Below are positions 1 to 6,805 of a stretch of DNA of 7,936 nucleotides, piece after piece (position 1 is the stretch's first letter; every line of letters starts with the position of its first letter). The notes under the pieces were generated by a model. The model saw only the letters and a list, made by a program, of their open reading frames with translations, made no database searches and was not told the DNA's origin. Position numbers and translations under genes: made by a program. Origin of the DNA: Desulfocapsa sulfexigens (GTDB taxonomy: Bacteria; Desulfobacterota; Desulfobulbia; Desulfobulbales; Desulfocapsaceae). Location of the stretch: NCBI GenBank assembly GCA_015661935.1, contig DQVD01000211.1, forward strand, positions 1 to 7,936, read 5' to 3'.

Positions 1-90
1 GGCATTTCCAGAAAAAATCTTGATAATATTAGGCATAATTTTTTTCAATGCTATGAGTTGAAATATGGTTTTAAAATCTCTTTACTTAGT
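1..90. other. AT-rich intergenic DNA downstream of tRNA-Gln
   Basis: No coding frame is convincing here. On the minus strand there is a TTGAAA box (43-48) with TATCAA 17 bases further on (20-25), a possible weak promoter firing leftward out of the window. In many proteobacteria the gene after ispE and tRNA-Gln is prs, and such a promoter could serve it, but prs is not visible, so this is only an inference from neighbourhood knowledge. Confidence 0.3.
58..86 (+). promoter_or_regulatory. candidate rightward sigma70-type promoter at the palindrome base
   Basis: A TTGAAA -35 box (58-63, five of six consensus bases) is followed after 17 bases by TTTACT (81-86, four of six). Transcription would begin near base 93, two or three bases inside the left end of the 91-195 palindrome. 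The -10 box is weak and the DNA is AT-rich, so chance matches are likely. It is recorded because the predicted start coincides with the hairpin base. Confidence 0.22.
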
Positions 91-195
91 AATTATTTAT
101 CAGTGTGCTCAATTTGATCTGTTTTTGTCCTGGCGCAATAGTAAGCTATGCGACTGGACAAAAACGGATCAAATTGAGTGCGCTGATGAATAATT
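91..195. repeat. 105-bp near-perfect palindrome abutting tRNA-Gln
   Basis: The left arm 91-130 is the reverse complement of the right arm 156-195 over 40 positions, with differences only at 98, 104, 106, 107 and 120. Inside, a second stem pairs 134-137 and 139-141 with 146-152 around a TAAG loop, leaving A138 bulged. Read as plus-strand RNA, all five differences are G-U pairs, so the 40-bp stem is unbroken; read as minus-strand RNA they are A-C mismatches. The element stops exactly at the last base of the tRNA 3' CCA (196). No T tract follows in either direction, so it is not a standard intrinsic terminator. It could be a palindromic mobile repeat (MITE or REP-like), a structured RNA, or a processing or attenuation hairpin after the tRNA. 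It contains no plausible gene. Confidence 0.85.
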
Positions 196-271
196 TGGCT
201 GGGGCGGGAGGATTCGAACCTCCGCATGCCAGGATCAAAACCTGGTGCCTTAACCGCTTGGCTACGCCCCA
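196..271 (-). tRNA. tRNA-Gln (anticodon TTG), CCA encoded
   Basis: Read on the minus strand, the 76 bases fold into a full cloverleaf. The acceptor stem is TGGGGCG with CGCCCCA. The D stem is GCC/GGC. The anticodon stem CCAGG/CCTGG encloses loop TTTTGAT, so the anticodon is TTG and it reads CAA and probably CAG. The T stem GGAGG/CCTCC encloses TTCGAAT. The U1-A72 pair and the G discriminator (199) are the classic identity elements of tRNA-Gln for GlnRS, and CCA is encoded at 196-198. It lies after ispE on the same strand, an arrangement also known in other proteobacteria. The glutaminyl-tRNA synthetase gene that would charge it lies at 5094-6782. Confidence 0.97.
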
Positions 272-309
272 TTTATTTATAATTGCTCCCAGGCACTGCA
301 TCTTTGTCC

Positions 310-354
310 AATTGCTTTTATCCGCACAGTCCACTATTACGAACAAAAGCAATT
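310..354 (-). other. 10-bp hairpin in the tRNA-Gln leader
   Basis: Bases 310-319 (AATTGCTTTT) are exactly complementary to 345-354, with a 25-base loop between. It lies between the ispE stop and the tRNA, so a transcript reading from ispE or from the candidate promoter at 381-408 would carry it upstream of the mature tRNA. It may guide processing or weakly terminate ispE readthrough (the arm ends in four T on the plus strand). No function is shown. The rest of 272-407 holds nothing else recognisable. Confidence 0.4.
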
Positions 355-380
355 AGGCAAAACTACAGCACCTGGAACCA

Positions 381-408
381 ATTATAACTGTACATAAATT
401 ACTGTAAC
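381..408 (-). promoter_or_regulatory. candidate tRNA-Gln promoter
   Basis: On the minus strand a perfect TATAAT (-10, at 381-386) is preceded after 16 bases by GTTACA (403-408, four of six -35 consensus bases). The -35 box touches the ispE stop codon. Transcription would start near 374, giving a leader of about 100 bases before the tRNA. This would let the tRNA be made independently of ispE; cotranscription with ispE is also possible. Confidence 0.4.
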
Positions 409-1322
409 TAATTAGAACCAAGAGGCCGAGTCACAAAAACACCCCGCCCATACTTTTCCGTAAGCTTTACAACACAGCTACGCAAAGTTTCAGCTTTTCC
501 CTCTCCATCAGGAAAAACCCCGAAAACAGTAGGCCCACTTCCAGACATAAGAGCATCCACAGCTCCATGAGCAAGCAAAAAGTCTTTAATGTCCTGAATC
601 TCCGGATATTGTTCAATCGTAACGCTTTCCAGATCATTGTGCAGCGGACAAAAGGACTCATTCAAATTCTCATTTTCACGAGAATCAGACAGATTAGAAC
701 CTTTAACCGTCCTTGTCAACGTAAATTTTTTATAAACCCAAGTGGTGGACACAGAAAAACCGGGATTCACAAGTAACAATGAACAATCCTTTAAAGTTTC
801 ATGCTTTTTCATCTTATCCCCTATGCCAGTGGCACGTACTGCAGAATAGGAAGTCACAAAAAATGGTACATCAGCACCAAGCGATTTACCCAGCCGCAGT
901 AAGATCTTTTCTGTAAGATTTGTTTGAAAAAGTTGATTCAAACCGGTGAGCACAGCCGCAGCATCACTACTGCCACCACCAAGTCCAGCAGCAATGGGGA
1001 TAATTTTCTCAAGAATTATTGAAACGCCACATTTGCCAGTGAGATCTGCTTCATCAAAAAAAGCCTCTGCAGCCTTCCAAACCAGATTGGAATGATCTTC
1101 AGGTAACGGAGAGTCAGGGCAACCAAGATGAATCCCGACGTTCTCTGTTTTACCAAGAGTTATGCTATCAGCGAGCATCACCTTCTGCATAACACTATCA
1201 AGCTCATGATACCCATCACTTCGTTTACTTAAGATGTGAAGAGTGAGATTCACCTTCGCAGGAGCAGAAACAACCAGTGTTACATCAGGGTTTGTCATCT
1301 CAGGACGACTTGTCTCCACCAT
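408..1322 (-). CDS. ispE: 4-diphosphocytidyl-2-C-methyl-D-erythritol kinase (IspE)
   Basis: This is the cytosolic GHMP-family kinase of the MEP isoprenoid pathway. It uses ATP to phosphorylate the 2-hydroxyl of CDP-methylerythritol, giving the substrate of IspF. The 304-residue protein has the expected parts: an N-terminal APAKVNLTLHIL segment (residues 20-31) with the catalytic Lys23, the glycine-rich ATP loop GLGGGSSDAA at 113-122, GADVPFF with the catalytic Asp151, and the C-terminal GHMP motif SGSGPTVFG near 260-268. Length is slightly above the usual 280-300. The start at 1322 lies within the DUF1844 gene and has a weak AAAGG ribosome site six bases upstream. An in-frame ATG at 1298 (residue 9), one base past the DUF1844 stop, would also leave the domain whole but has no good ribosome site. 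The 23-base overlap suggests translational coupling with DUF1844. Confidence 0.96.
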   Translation of the reverse strand: MVETSRPEMTNPDVTLVVSAPAKVNLTLHILSKRSDGYHELDSVMQKVMLADSITLGKTENVGIHLGCPDSPLPEDHSNLVWKAAEAFFDEADLTGKCGVSIILEKIIPIAAGLGGGSSDAAAVLTGLNQLFQTNLTEKILLRLGKSLGADVPFFVTSYSAVRATGIGDKMKKHETLKDCSLLLVNPGFSVSTTWVYKKFTLTRTVKGSNLSDSRENENLNESFCPLHNDLESVTIEQYPEIQDIKDFLLAHGAVDALMSGSGPTVFGVFPDGEGKAETLRSCVVKLTEKYGRGVFVTRPLGSN

Positions 1323-1644
1323 TTTCAGCCTTTACAGTCTGTGCAAACCGCATCTTCACATCATAAAGAACATTTTTCAACATTTCCGATTCATCGGAAT
1401 CCAGGTTCCCCCTGGTTTTTTCCTGCAATAACACGAGAGTATCAATGGCATGCCGGGCCAGTGAAAAATCAATTAGTTTTTCACCGGTTTCCGGATCTGC
1501 AATTTCACCAAGATGAAACAGGACCGAAGTATTCAGAGACATAATAAAGGCCATAAAAGTAACCTCTGGCATTACACATCGTCCTTCCTGATCCGGTACT
1601 TTTCCATCACCACAGGGACAGCCCTGTTCAAATTCAGAAATCAT
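1300..1644 (-). CDS. DUF1844-family small protein with Cys-containing N-terminus
   Basis: The function of the family is unknown. The 114-residue product matches DUF1844 from about residue 27 on: a short hydrophobic helix (FMAFIMSLNTSVLFHLGEI), then the hallmark DPETGEK turn, a helix with LARHAIDTLVLLQEKT, GNL, and a final helix ending in VLYDVKMRFAQ. The first 23 residues contain Cys9, Cys11 and Cys23 (C-x-C-x11-C). Many relatives that I recall have an acidic or Pro/Ala-rich leader instead, so a metal or redox role is conceivable but unproven. A clear ribosome site, GAGG, lies five bases before the ATG. The gene follows the serA terminator and overlaps ispE by 23 bases, so it is probably cotranscribed with ispE. 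No signal peptide is seen, and the protein is probably cytosolic. Confidence 0.88.
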   Translation of the reverse strand: MISEFEQGCPCGDGKVPDQEGRCVMPEVTFMAFIMSLNTSVLFHLGEIADPETGEKLIDFSLARHAIDTLVLLQEKTRGNLDSDESEMLKNVLYDVKMRFAQTVKAENGGDKSS

Positions 1645-1679
1645 ACTTTCCTCTAAGCAAAAGAGTAGGGTTCACAATA

Positions 1680-1714
1680 AAAAAAACCGGATCACAAAAT
1701 GACCCGGTTTTTTT
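1680..1714 (-). terminator. intrinsic terminator after serA
   Basis: Bases 1681-1694 pair with 1700-1713 around a 5-base loop. The CCGG core is followed by a run of eight T on the minus strand. The single non-Watson-Crick position (1691 with 1703) is G-U in the minus-strand RNA but A-C in plus-strand RNA, which fits termination of leftward serA transcription 30 bases past its TAG stop. The A and T tracts on both sides make it roughly symmetric, so it could act in both directions. Confidence 0.88.
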
Positions 1715-1743
1715 CTAAATTGACATATCAAATAATTTGCATC

Positions 1744-3330
1744 CTATACTAACTCAAGGGCAAGTGCATTATCTATATTTTCAAGTTGCATCACCTCTTC
1801 CAGCAACTCTTTGGAGATTACAGAATCGGTGCTGAGTAGGGTAATATTTTGATTTGAGGCTTCTTCACGACCAACGGTCATGCGTGAAATATTAACACCG
1901 TTGTTGCCAAGAGTGCTTCCGATTGCACCAATAACACCAGGAACATCATTATTATAAACAAGGAGCATGGGACCAGATGCCTCAGCTTCCAGACGGGAGG
2001 TGTTCAAACGAACCAGACGTGGCTCATTTTTACCAAACACAGTACCGACCAGTTCATTCTCACCTTCATTGGTCTTCACTTTAATGCGAAGTACATTGAT
2101 AAAGTCATTGGATCTGTCGCTCTTGGATTCCACCACACGAATTCCACGATCTTTCGCAATGACAGGGGCATTCACATAATTTACAGCATCTTGCAGAATG
2201 GGTGTAAAGAGCCCCTTAAGGAAAGCAACGGTCACAGGACTGGTATTCAGCTCCGCCAACTCACCAGAATATTCTATAGACACCTCCTGCACGCCGCCTT
2301 TGGCAATTTGCATATGGAAGGATCCGAGCATTTCACCAAGGTTTATATAAGGACCAACCTGAGCGAGTACATCATCACTGACCGATGGTACATTTACAGC
2401 ATTGGTCACCACGCCTTTATTCAGGTATTCAGCAACCTGTTCAGCAATCGCTGTGGCCACATTTTCCTGGGCTTCACTCGTTGAAGCACCAAGATGCGGG
2501 GTACAGATGAAATTATTGAGACTAAGGAGCGGACAGTTTTCTTTGGTGGTGGGTTCCTGAGAAAAGACATCAAGTGCAGCTCCTGCAATTTCACCATCCA
2601 CCAGAGCTTGATACAAAGCCTCTTCATCACACACTCCACCACGGGCACAATCAATAAACATGGCATCTTTTTTCATGTTCGTGAAAAACTCTGTGGAGAT
2701 TACATTGGCGGTCTCTTTAGTGAGCGGCACATGCACTGTTATATAATCGGCACGTTTGGCAAGTTCTTCAACACTTACCAACTCAACGCCAAGTTTTTCA
2801 ACTAAATCCTTAGGCATGTGGGGATCATAGGCAATAACCTTCATTTTCAAACCCTGGGCACGATTGGCAGCAATTGCACCAATACGGCCAATGCCAAAAA
2901 TACCAAAGGTTTTTCCTGTGAGTTCACGTCCCATAAAACTCTTCTTCTCCCACTTTCCCTCTTTCATAGAAGCAGTAGCCTGTGGGATGTTTCGAGACAG
3001 AGACATCATCATGGCAATGGCGTGCTCTGCAGCAGTGGTTGCATTACCATCGGGAGCATTCATAACCACGATACCCTTCTGGCTGGCAGCAGGAATATCA
3101 ACATTATCAAGACCAATTCCTGCACGACCGATAACTTTCAGGTTTTCAGCAGCAGCAATGATCTCAGCGGTGGCCTTGGTGGCACTCCGAACAACCAATC
3201 CATCATATTCACCAATTATGGCTTTCAATTCCTCCGGAGGCAGTCCGGTTTTCACATCAACGTCAAGACCTGCATCGGTCAGAATTTTTTCCCCTAAAGG
3301 GGACATACTATCACTGATTAATACTTTCAT
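1744..3330 (-). CDS. serA: D-3-phosphoglycerate dehydrogenase (long form, ASB plus ACT domains)
   Basis: This cytosolic NAD-dependent enzyme oxidises 3-phosphoglycerate to 3-phosphohydroxypyruvate, the entry step of L-serine synthesis. The chosen start gives 528 residues, the typical length of the Mycobacterium and Bacillus type. Order of parts: split substrate-binding domain; Rossmann fold with GIGRIG at 146-151; catalytic Arg230 (in DCARGG), Glu259 (in DVFSQEP) and His279 (in TPHLGAS); an intervening ASB domain at about 317-450; and a C-terminal ACT domain at about 455-528 (VPGVIGAIGSTLG, NISRMTVGRE) expected to bind serine for feedback control. The frame stays open to an ATG at 3378, 16 codons upstream. 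The 3330 ATG is preferred because AAGGAG lies five bases before it and the protein begins MKVLISDSM, as relatives do. The gene is monocistronic or nearly so, given the terminator at 1680-1714. Confidence 0.97.
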   Translation of the reverse strand: MKVLISDSMSPLGEKILTDAGLDVDVKTGLPPEELKAIIGEYDGLVVRSATKATAEIIAAAENLKVIGRAGIGLDNVDIPAASQKGIVVMNAPDGNATTAAEHAIAMMMSLSRNIPQATASMKEGKWEKKSFMGRELTGKTFGIFGIGRIGAIAANRAQGLKMKVIAYDPHMPKDLVEKLGVELVSVEELAKRADYITVHVPLTKETANVISTEFFTNMKKDAMFIDCARGGVCDEEALYQALVDGEIAGAALDVFSQEPTTKENCPLLSLNNFICTPHLGASTSEAQENVATAIAEQVAEYLNKGVVTNAVNVPSVSDDVLAQVGPYINLGEMLGSFHMQIAKGGVQEVSIEYSGELAELNTSPVTVAFLKGLFTPILQDAVNYVNAPVIAKDRGIRVVESKSDRSNDFINVLRIKVKTNEGENELVGTVFGKNEPRLVRLNTSRLEAEASGPMLLVYNNDVPGVIGAIGSTLGNNGVNISRMTVGREEASNQNITLLSTDSVISKELLEEVMQLENIDNALALELV

Positions 3331-3385
3331 CTTTGCTCCTTCTCTTCCCTGAACACCCCTGAATGACTGGGGACACATTTATATT

Positions 3386-3413
3386 GTTATATCTCTAGGC
3401 TCTAATCTTTCAC
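3386..3413 (-). promoter_or_regulatory. candidate serA promoter
   Basis: On the minus strand GTGAAA (3408-3413, four of six) and TATAAC (3386-3391, five of six) are separated by 16 bases. Transcription would start near 3379, about 50 bases before the serA ATG and at the edge of the upstream in-frame ATG (3378). A start here would leave the upstream ATG without room for a ribosome site, which supports the downstream start. The surrounding DNA is AT-rich, so confidence is moderate. Confidence 0.38.
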
Positions 3414-3518
3414 ATAAACCCCAAATTGCAGTACATACGAATAGCCAAAAAGAACAAAGTATAACGAGTTAACGCCAAGAGAACAACAAAAAATATATAC
3501 AGCTATCGAACAAACTGG

Positions 3519-3547
3519 TTGAAAACGATATAGATCAACCTTATTAT
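3519..3547 (+). promoter_or_regulatory. probable gltX-glnS promoter
   Basis: TTGAAA (3519-3524, five of six) and TATTAT (3542-3547, five of six) are separated by exactly 17 bases. The start site would be near 3554, giving a leader of about 46 bases before the gltX ATG. No riboswitch, T-box or attenuator hairpin fits in so short a leader. This is the best sigma70-type match in the 269-bp divergent region; no other element is evident between 3414 and 3518. Confidence 0.62.
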
Positions 3548-3599
3548 GCGACTCATCAAACGATACGTTCCTTCTTATTAATAAATTACAGGTTTTCCC

Positions 3600-5081
3600 A
3601 TGACAGAAACACGACTACGATTTCCACCCAGTCCCACTGGTTATCTCCACATAGGTGGTGCAAGAACAGCACTTTACAACTGGCTCTATGCAAAAAAAAC
3701 AGGTGGCAAACTAATCCTCCGCATTGAAGACACGGATGCTGATCGCTCCACCGAGGAATCTATCCAGGGAATTATAAATGGCCTGAAATGGTTGGGTATT
3801 GACTGGGACGAAGGACCTTACTTCCAGACAGACTTTGATGCTGACCACGTTGCTGCTGCAAAAAAACTGCTGGAAACAGGCAAAGCCTATAAATGTTTTT
3901 GTACCAAAGAAGAACTTGAAGCCAAGCGCGAAACTGCCCAGGCCAACAAGACTGCCTACGGTTACGATGGAACCTGCCGGGATTTGACAAAAGAAGACAT
4001 AGCAGACAAAGAAGCTGCCGGACTGCCCTTTATGGTTCGCTTTAAAGTTCCTGAAAAAGATGGCATCCTCAGTTACGAGGATAAAGTACTTGGCACAATC
4101 AAATCACATTACAGTGAAATAGAAGATTTTGTTATTGTCCGTTCAACCGGAAAGCCTTTGTATCTGCTCTGTAATGTGGTGGATGATATACGGGATCGCA
4201 TTAGCCATATTATTCGTGGTCAGGATCATATGACAAATACTCTGCGCCAAGTGCTTTTATATGAAGCTCTGGAGGCTCCGATTCCTGTCTTTGCCCATAT
4301 GCCGTTAACTCTGGATATTAAGAAAGCAAAAATTTCAAAACGAAGCCATGGCGAAATTGTCGCTGTACAGTTTTATGAAAAACATGGTTTTATTCCCTGG
4401 GCATTATCTAATTTTCTGGTGCTCCTTGGCTGGTCTTCCGGCGATGACCAGGAGATATTTTCTAAAGAAGAAATGATCGAGGCTTTCAGCCTTGATCGGA
4501 TCAACAAATCGAACTCAATCTTTAATTATCAAAAAGGAAATGCCAGGTTCTTCACTGATCCAAAGGCTATTGCCATGAATCAGCACTACTTGCGCACCAT
4601 GCCCATTGAAGAAATAGCAATCATGGTCAAACCTTTTCTTGAGAAAGAAGGCCTGTGGGATACCGCGTATGAAGGTGATAAAAAAGAGTGGTTTGAAACA
4701 ACACTTGATCTTATTCGAGATCGTTTTCGAGTACTTACTGATTTTGCAGATCTTGGCCGCGCCTATTTTTCGGATGAATTCCCGGTGGAAGCAAAACCTC
4801 TGAAAAAAAATGTACTGAAACATGAAGGCCTGAAAGAATGGTTGCCCATGCTTGCAGAACGTTATGAAGCATTAAGTGAATTCAACCTTGAGACCTCTGA
4901 ACAAACAGCACGCGATCTTGCAACAGAACTGGACATTAAGCCAGGCATTATTATGAATGGTATGCGTACCGTTGTCACCGGCCAGCTAGCCGGAGCCTCC
5001 ATGTTTGATATTCTTGTGGCCATTGGTCGGGAACGGGTCGTTCGACGTTTACGCAATGTTGGAAAACTATACGAAGTATAA
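3600..5081 (+). CDS. gltX: glutamyl-tRNA synthetase (GluRS)
   Basis: This cytosolic class I synthetase attaches glutamate to tRNA-Glu. The 493 residues show, in order, the HIGH-type signature HIGG at 17-20 within PPSPTGYLHIGGARTALYN, a zinc-binding pattern with Cys99, Cys101, Tyr122 and Cys126, and the KMSKS-type loop KISKR at 244-248. A helical anticodon-binding region follows to residue 493, with GMRTVVTGQLAGASMF near 454-469. After KSNSIFNYQK (303-312) there are about ten more residues (GNARFFTDPK) than in E. coli GluRS before the NQHYL segment; I recall similar forms in sulfate-reducing deltaproteobacteria. The start is fixed by the conserved N-terminus; the ribosome site (AGG, 3590-3592) is weak. 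It is first in a two-gene unit with glnS. Whether it is discriminating or also charges tRNA-Gln cannot be read from sequence by eye; the glnS neighbour makes the discriminating form more likely. Confidence 0.97.
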   Translation: MTETRLRFPPSPTGYLHIGGARTALYNWLYAKKTGGKLILRIEDTDADRSTEESIQGIINGLKWLGIDWDEGPYFQTDFDADHVAAAKKLLETGKAYKCFCTKEELEAKRETAQANKTAYGYDGTCRDLTKEDIADKEAAGLPFMVRFKVPEKDGILSYEDKVLGTIKSHYSEIEDFVIVRSTGKPLYLLCNVVDDIRDRISHIIRGQDHMTNTLRQVLLYEALEAPIPVFAHMPLTLDIKKAKISKRSHGEIVAVQFYEKHGFIPWALSNFLVLLGWSSGDDQEIFSKEEMIEAFSLDRINKSNSIFNYQKGNARFFTDPKAIAMNQHYLRTMPIEEIAIMVKPFLEKEGLWDTAYEGDKKEWFETTLDLIRDRFRVLTDFADLGRAYFSDEFPVEAKPLKKNVLKHEGLKEWLPMLAERYEALSEFNLETSEQTARDLATELDIKPGIIMNGMRTVVTGQLAGASMFDILVAIGRERVVRRLRNVGKLYEV

Positions 5082-5093
5082 AAGAGAAACACC

Positions 5094-6782
5094 ATGGAAA
5101 CCACTAAAGAAAAAGTTGAAAAACCCCTTGATTTTATCAGGCAGATTGTCACAGAAGATTTAAAAACCGGAAAACATTCAACTCCTGTCACCCGTTTTCC
5201 ACCGGAACCAAATGGCTTTCTCCATATTGGTCATGCCAAATCAATCTGCCTTAATTTTGGTATTGCATCGGAATTTGGCGGTATTTGCCATCTGCGTTTT
5301 GATGACACCAACCCAAGTAAAGAAGAATCTGCCTATGTTAAATCCATCAAGGAAGATGTCAAATGGCTGGGCTTTGACTGGGGTGATAATCTTTTTTACG
5401 CCTCTGATTATTTTGATAAATTACACAATTTTGCAGTGGAACTTATCAAAAAAGAAAAAGCCTTTATCTGTGCTTTAAGTGCAGAGGAAATGCGGGAATA
5501 CCGAGGCACACTTACAGAGCCAGGTAAGGACAGTCCATATCGAACCAGATCCATAGAAGAAAACCTTGAACTTTTTCAGGGGATGAAAGAAGGCAGGTTT
5601 GAGGAAGGCAGCTACGTCCTTCGCGCCAAAATTGATATGGCATCTCCCAACCTGAATATGCGTGATCCTGTTATATATAGGATCATGAACGTACATCATC
5701 ATCGAACGGGAGACACATGGTGTATCTACCCCATGTATGATTTCACCCACTGTCTTTCTGATGCACTGGAATCAATTACACATTCCCTCTGTACTCTGGA
5801 ATTTGCGGATCATCGCCCCATGTATGACTGGGTTCTTGATGTCCTTGAGACACCTGCCCATCCACAACAGATTGAGTTTGCCCGTTTGAATCTCAGTTAC
5901 ACCGTTATGTCCAAGCGCAAGCTGATGCAACTGGTACAGGATGATCTTGTCAATGGATGGGATGACCCCAGAATGCTCACAATCTCCGGCCTCAGACGTC
6001 GGGGCTACACTCCAGCTTCCATCCGTGAATTCTGTAAAGAAATCGGAATTGGGAAAAGAGACAGCTGGATCGATATGGGTGTGTTGGAAAATGCAGTGCG
6101 TAACGATCTTAATGATATAGCACCACGGGTAATGGGCGTACTCGATCCTTTAAAAGTGGTTATCACCAATTACCCGGAGGATCAGGTCGAAGACATTGAA
6201 GCAAAAAACCATCCTCAAAATCCCAAGATGGGAACCAGAACACTTCCCTTCTCCAGAGAAATCTATATTGAACGTACTGATTTTCTGGAAAACGCCCCGA
6301 AGAAATTCTTCCGCCTTGATATTGGCCGTGAAGTTCGTTTGCGTTACGCCTATTTTATTACCTGTGTATCTGTTGTTAAAGATGAAGCCACGGGGGAAGT
6401 GGTGGAACTTCACTGCACCTACGATCCTGAAACATATGGCGGCAATGCACCTGATGGCCGCAAAGTGAAGGGAACGATTCATTGGGTCTCCGCGGCCCAG
6501 GCTGTAAACTGTGAAATCCGTTTGTATGATAGACTTTTTCAGGTTGAAAATCCGGATGCAGATAAAGATGTGGACTTTAAGGAACACTTAAATCCTGATT
6601 CCTTCAACTCGTTAGGTAACGCTATGGTGGAACCATCTCTTGCAAATGCAGAACCCGGCACATCTGTACAGTTTGAACGCCAGGGCTATTTTTGTGTGGA
6701 TTCTAAGGACTCCAAACCAGGAAATCTGGTTTTTAACCGAACTGTTGGATTGCGGGATTCCTGGAAAAAAAAGAAAAAATAG
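5094..6782 (+). CDS. glnS: glutaminyl-tRNA synthetase (GlnRS)
   Basis: This cytosolic class I synthetase charges tRNA-Gln directly with glutamine, making the GatCAB transamidation route unnecessary for that tRNA. At 562 residues it matches the E. coli enzyme (554) from end to end. It has the HIGH motif at 44-47 within [15 protein letters not shown], the active-site stretch RFDDTNP (68-74), the KMSKS-type VMSKRKL at 271-277, and a C-terminal pair of anticodon-binding beta-barrels ending in [12 protein letters not shown] lysine-only tail (five Lys) is encoded by an A8-G-A6 run just before the stop. It lies 12 bases after gltX, with only a weak purine-rich ribosome site (AGAGAAA), so translation may partly depend on upstream ribosomes. 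Bacterial GlnRS is regarded as an import from eukaryotes that spread by transfer. Confidence 0.98.
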   Translation: METTKEKVEKPLDFIRQIVTEDLKTGKHSTPVTRFPPEPNGFLHIGHAKSICLNFGIASEFGGICHLRFDDTNPSKEESAYVKSIKEDVKWLGFDWGDNLFYASDYFDKLHNFAVELIKKEKAFICALSAEEMREYRGTLTEPGKDSPYRTRSIEENLELFQGMKEGRFEEGSYVLRAKIDMASPNLNMRDPVIYRIMNVHHHRTGDTWCIYPMYDFTHCLSDALESITHSLCTLEFADHRPMYDWVLDVLETPAHPQQIEFARLNLSYTVMSKRKLMQLVQDDLVNGWDDPRMLTISGLRRRGYTPASIREFCKEIGIGKRDSWIDMGVLENAVRNDLNDIAPRVMGVLDPLKVVITNYPEDQVEDIEAKNHPQNPKMGTRTLPFSREIYIERTDFLENAPKKFFRLDIGREVRLRYAYFITCVSVVKDEATGEVVELHCTYDPETYGGNAPDGRKVKGTIHWVSAAQAVNCEIRLYDRLFQVENPDADKDVDFKEHLNPDSFNSLGNAMVEPSLANAEPGTSVQFERQGYFCVDSKDSKPGNLVFNRTVGLRDSWKKKKK

Positions 6783-6805
6783 AGATTTCTCACAAATCCT
6801 TAATG

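Noticed and set aside
91..195. Palindrome read as an ordinary intrinsic terminator of the tRNA
   Set aside because: No T tract follows either arm, the stem is far too long, and its pairing is better on the opposite strand.
105..356. Short open frames on both strands across the tRNA and palindrome
   Set aside because: They read through tRNA-Gln and the inverted repeat and have no ribosome sites or recognisable protein features.
2818..3352. Two long plus-strand open frames (about 160 codons each) opposite serA
   Set aside because: They are antisense to the highly conserved Rossmann part of SerA, have no ribosome site, and no family-like motifs. They are shadows of serA codon use.
3331..3378. 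SerA start at the upstream ATG (3378)
   Set aside because: The downstream ATG has AAGGAG at ideal spacing and the family N-terminus; the 16 extra residues look like translated leader.
6150..6587. 145-codon minus-strand frame opposite glnS
   Set aside because: It lies wholly within the GlnRS anticodon-binding region, with low-complexity, Phe/Ile-rich composition and no promoter or ribosome site.
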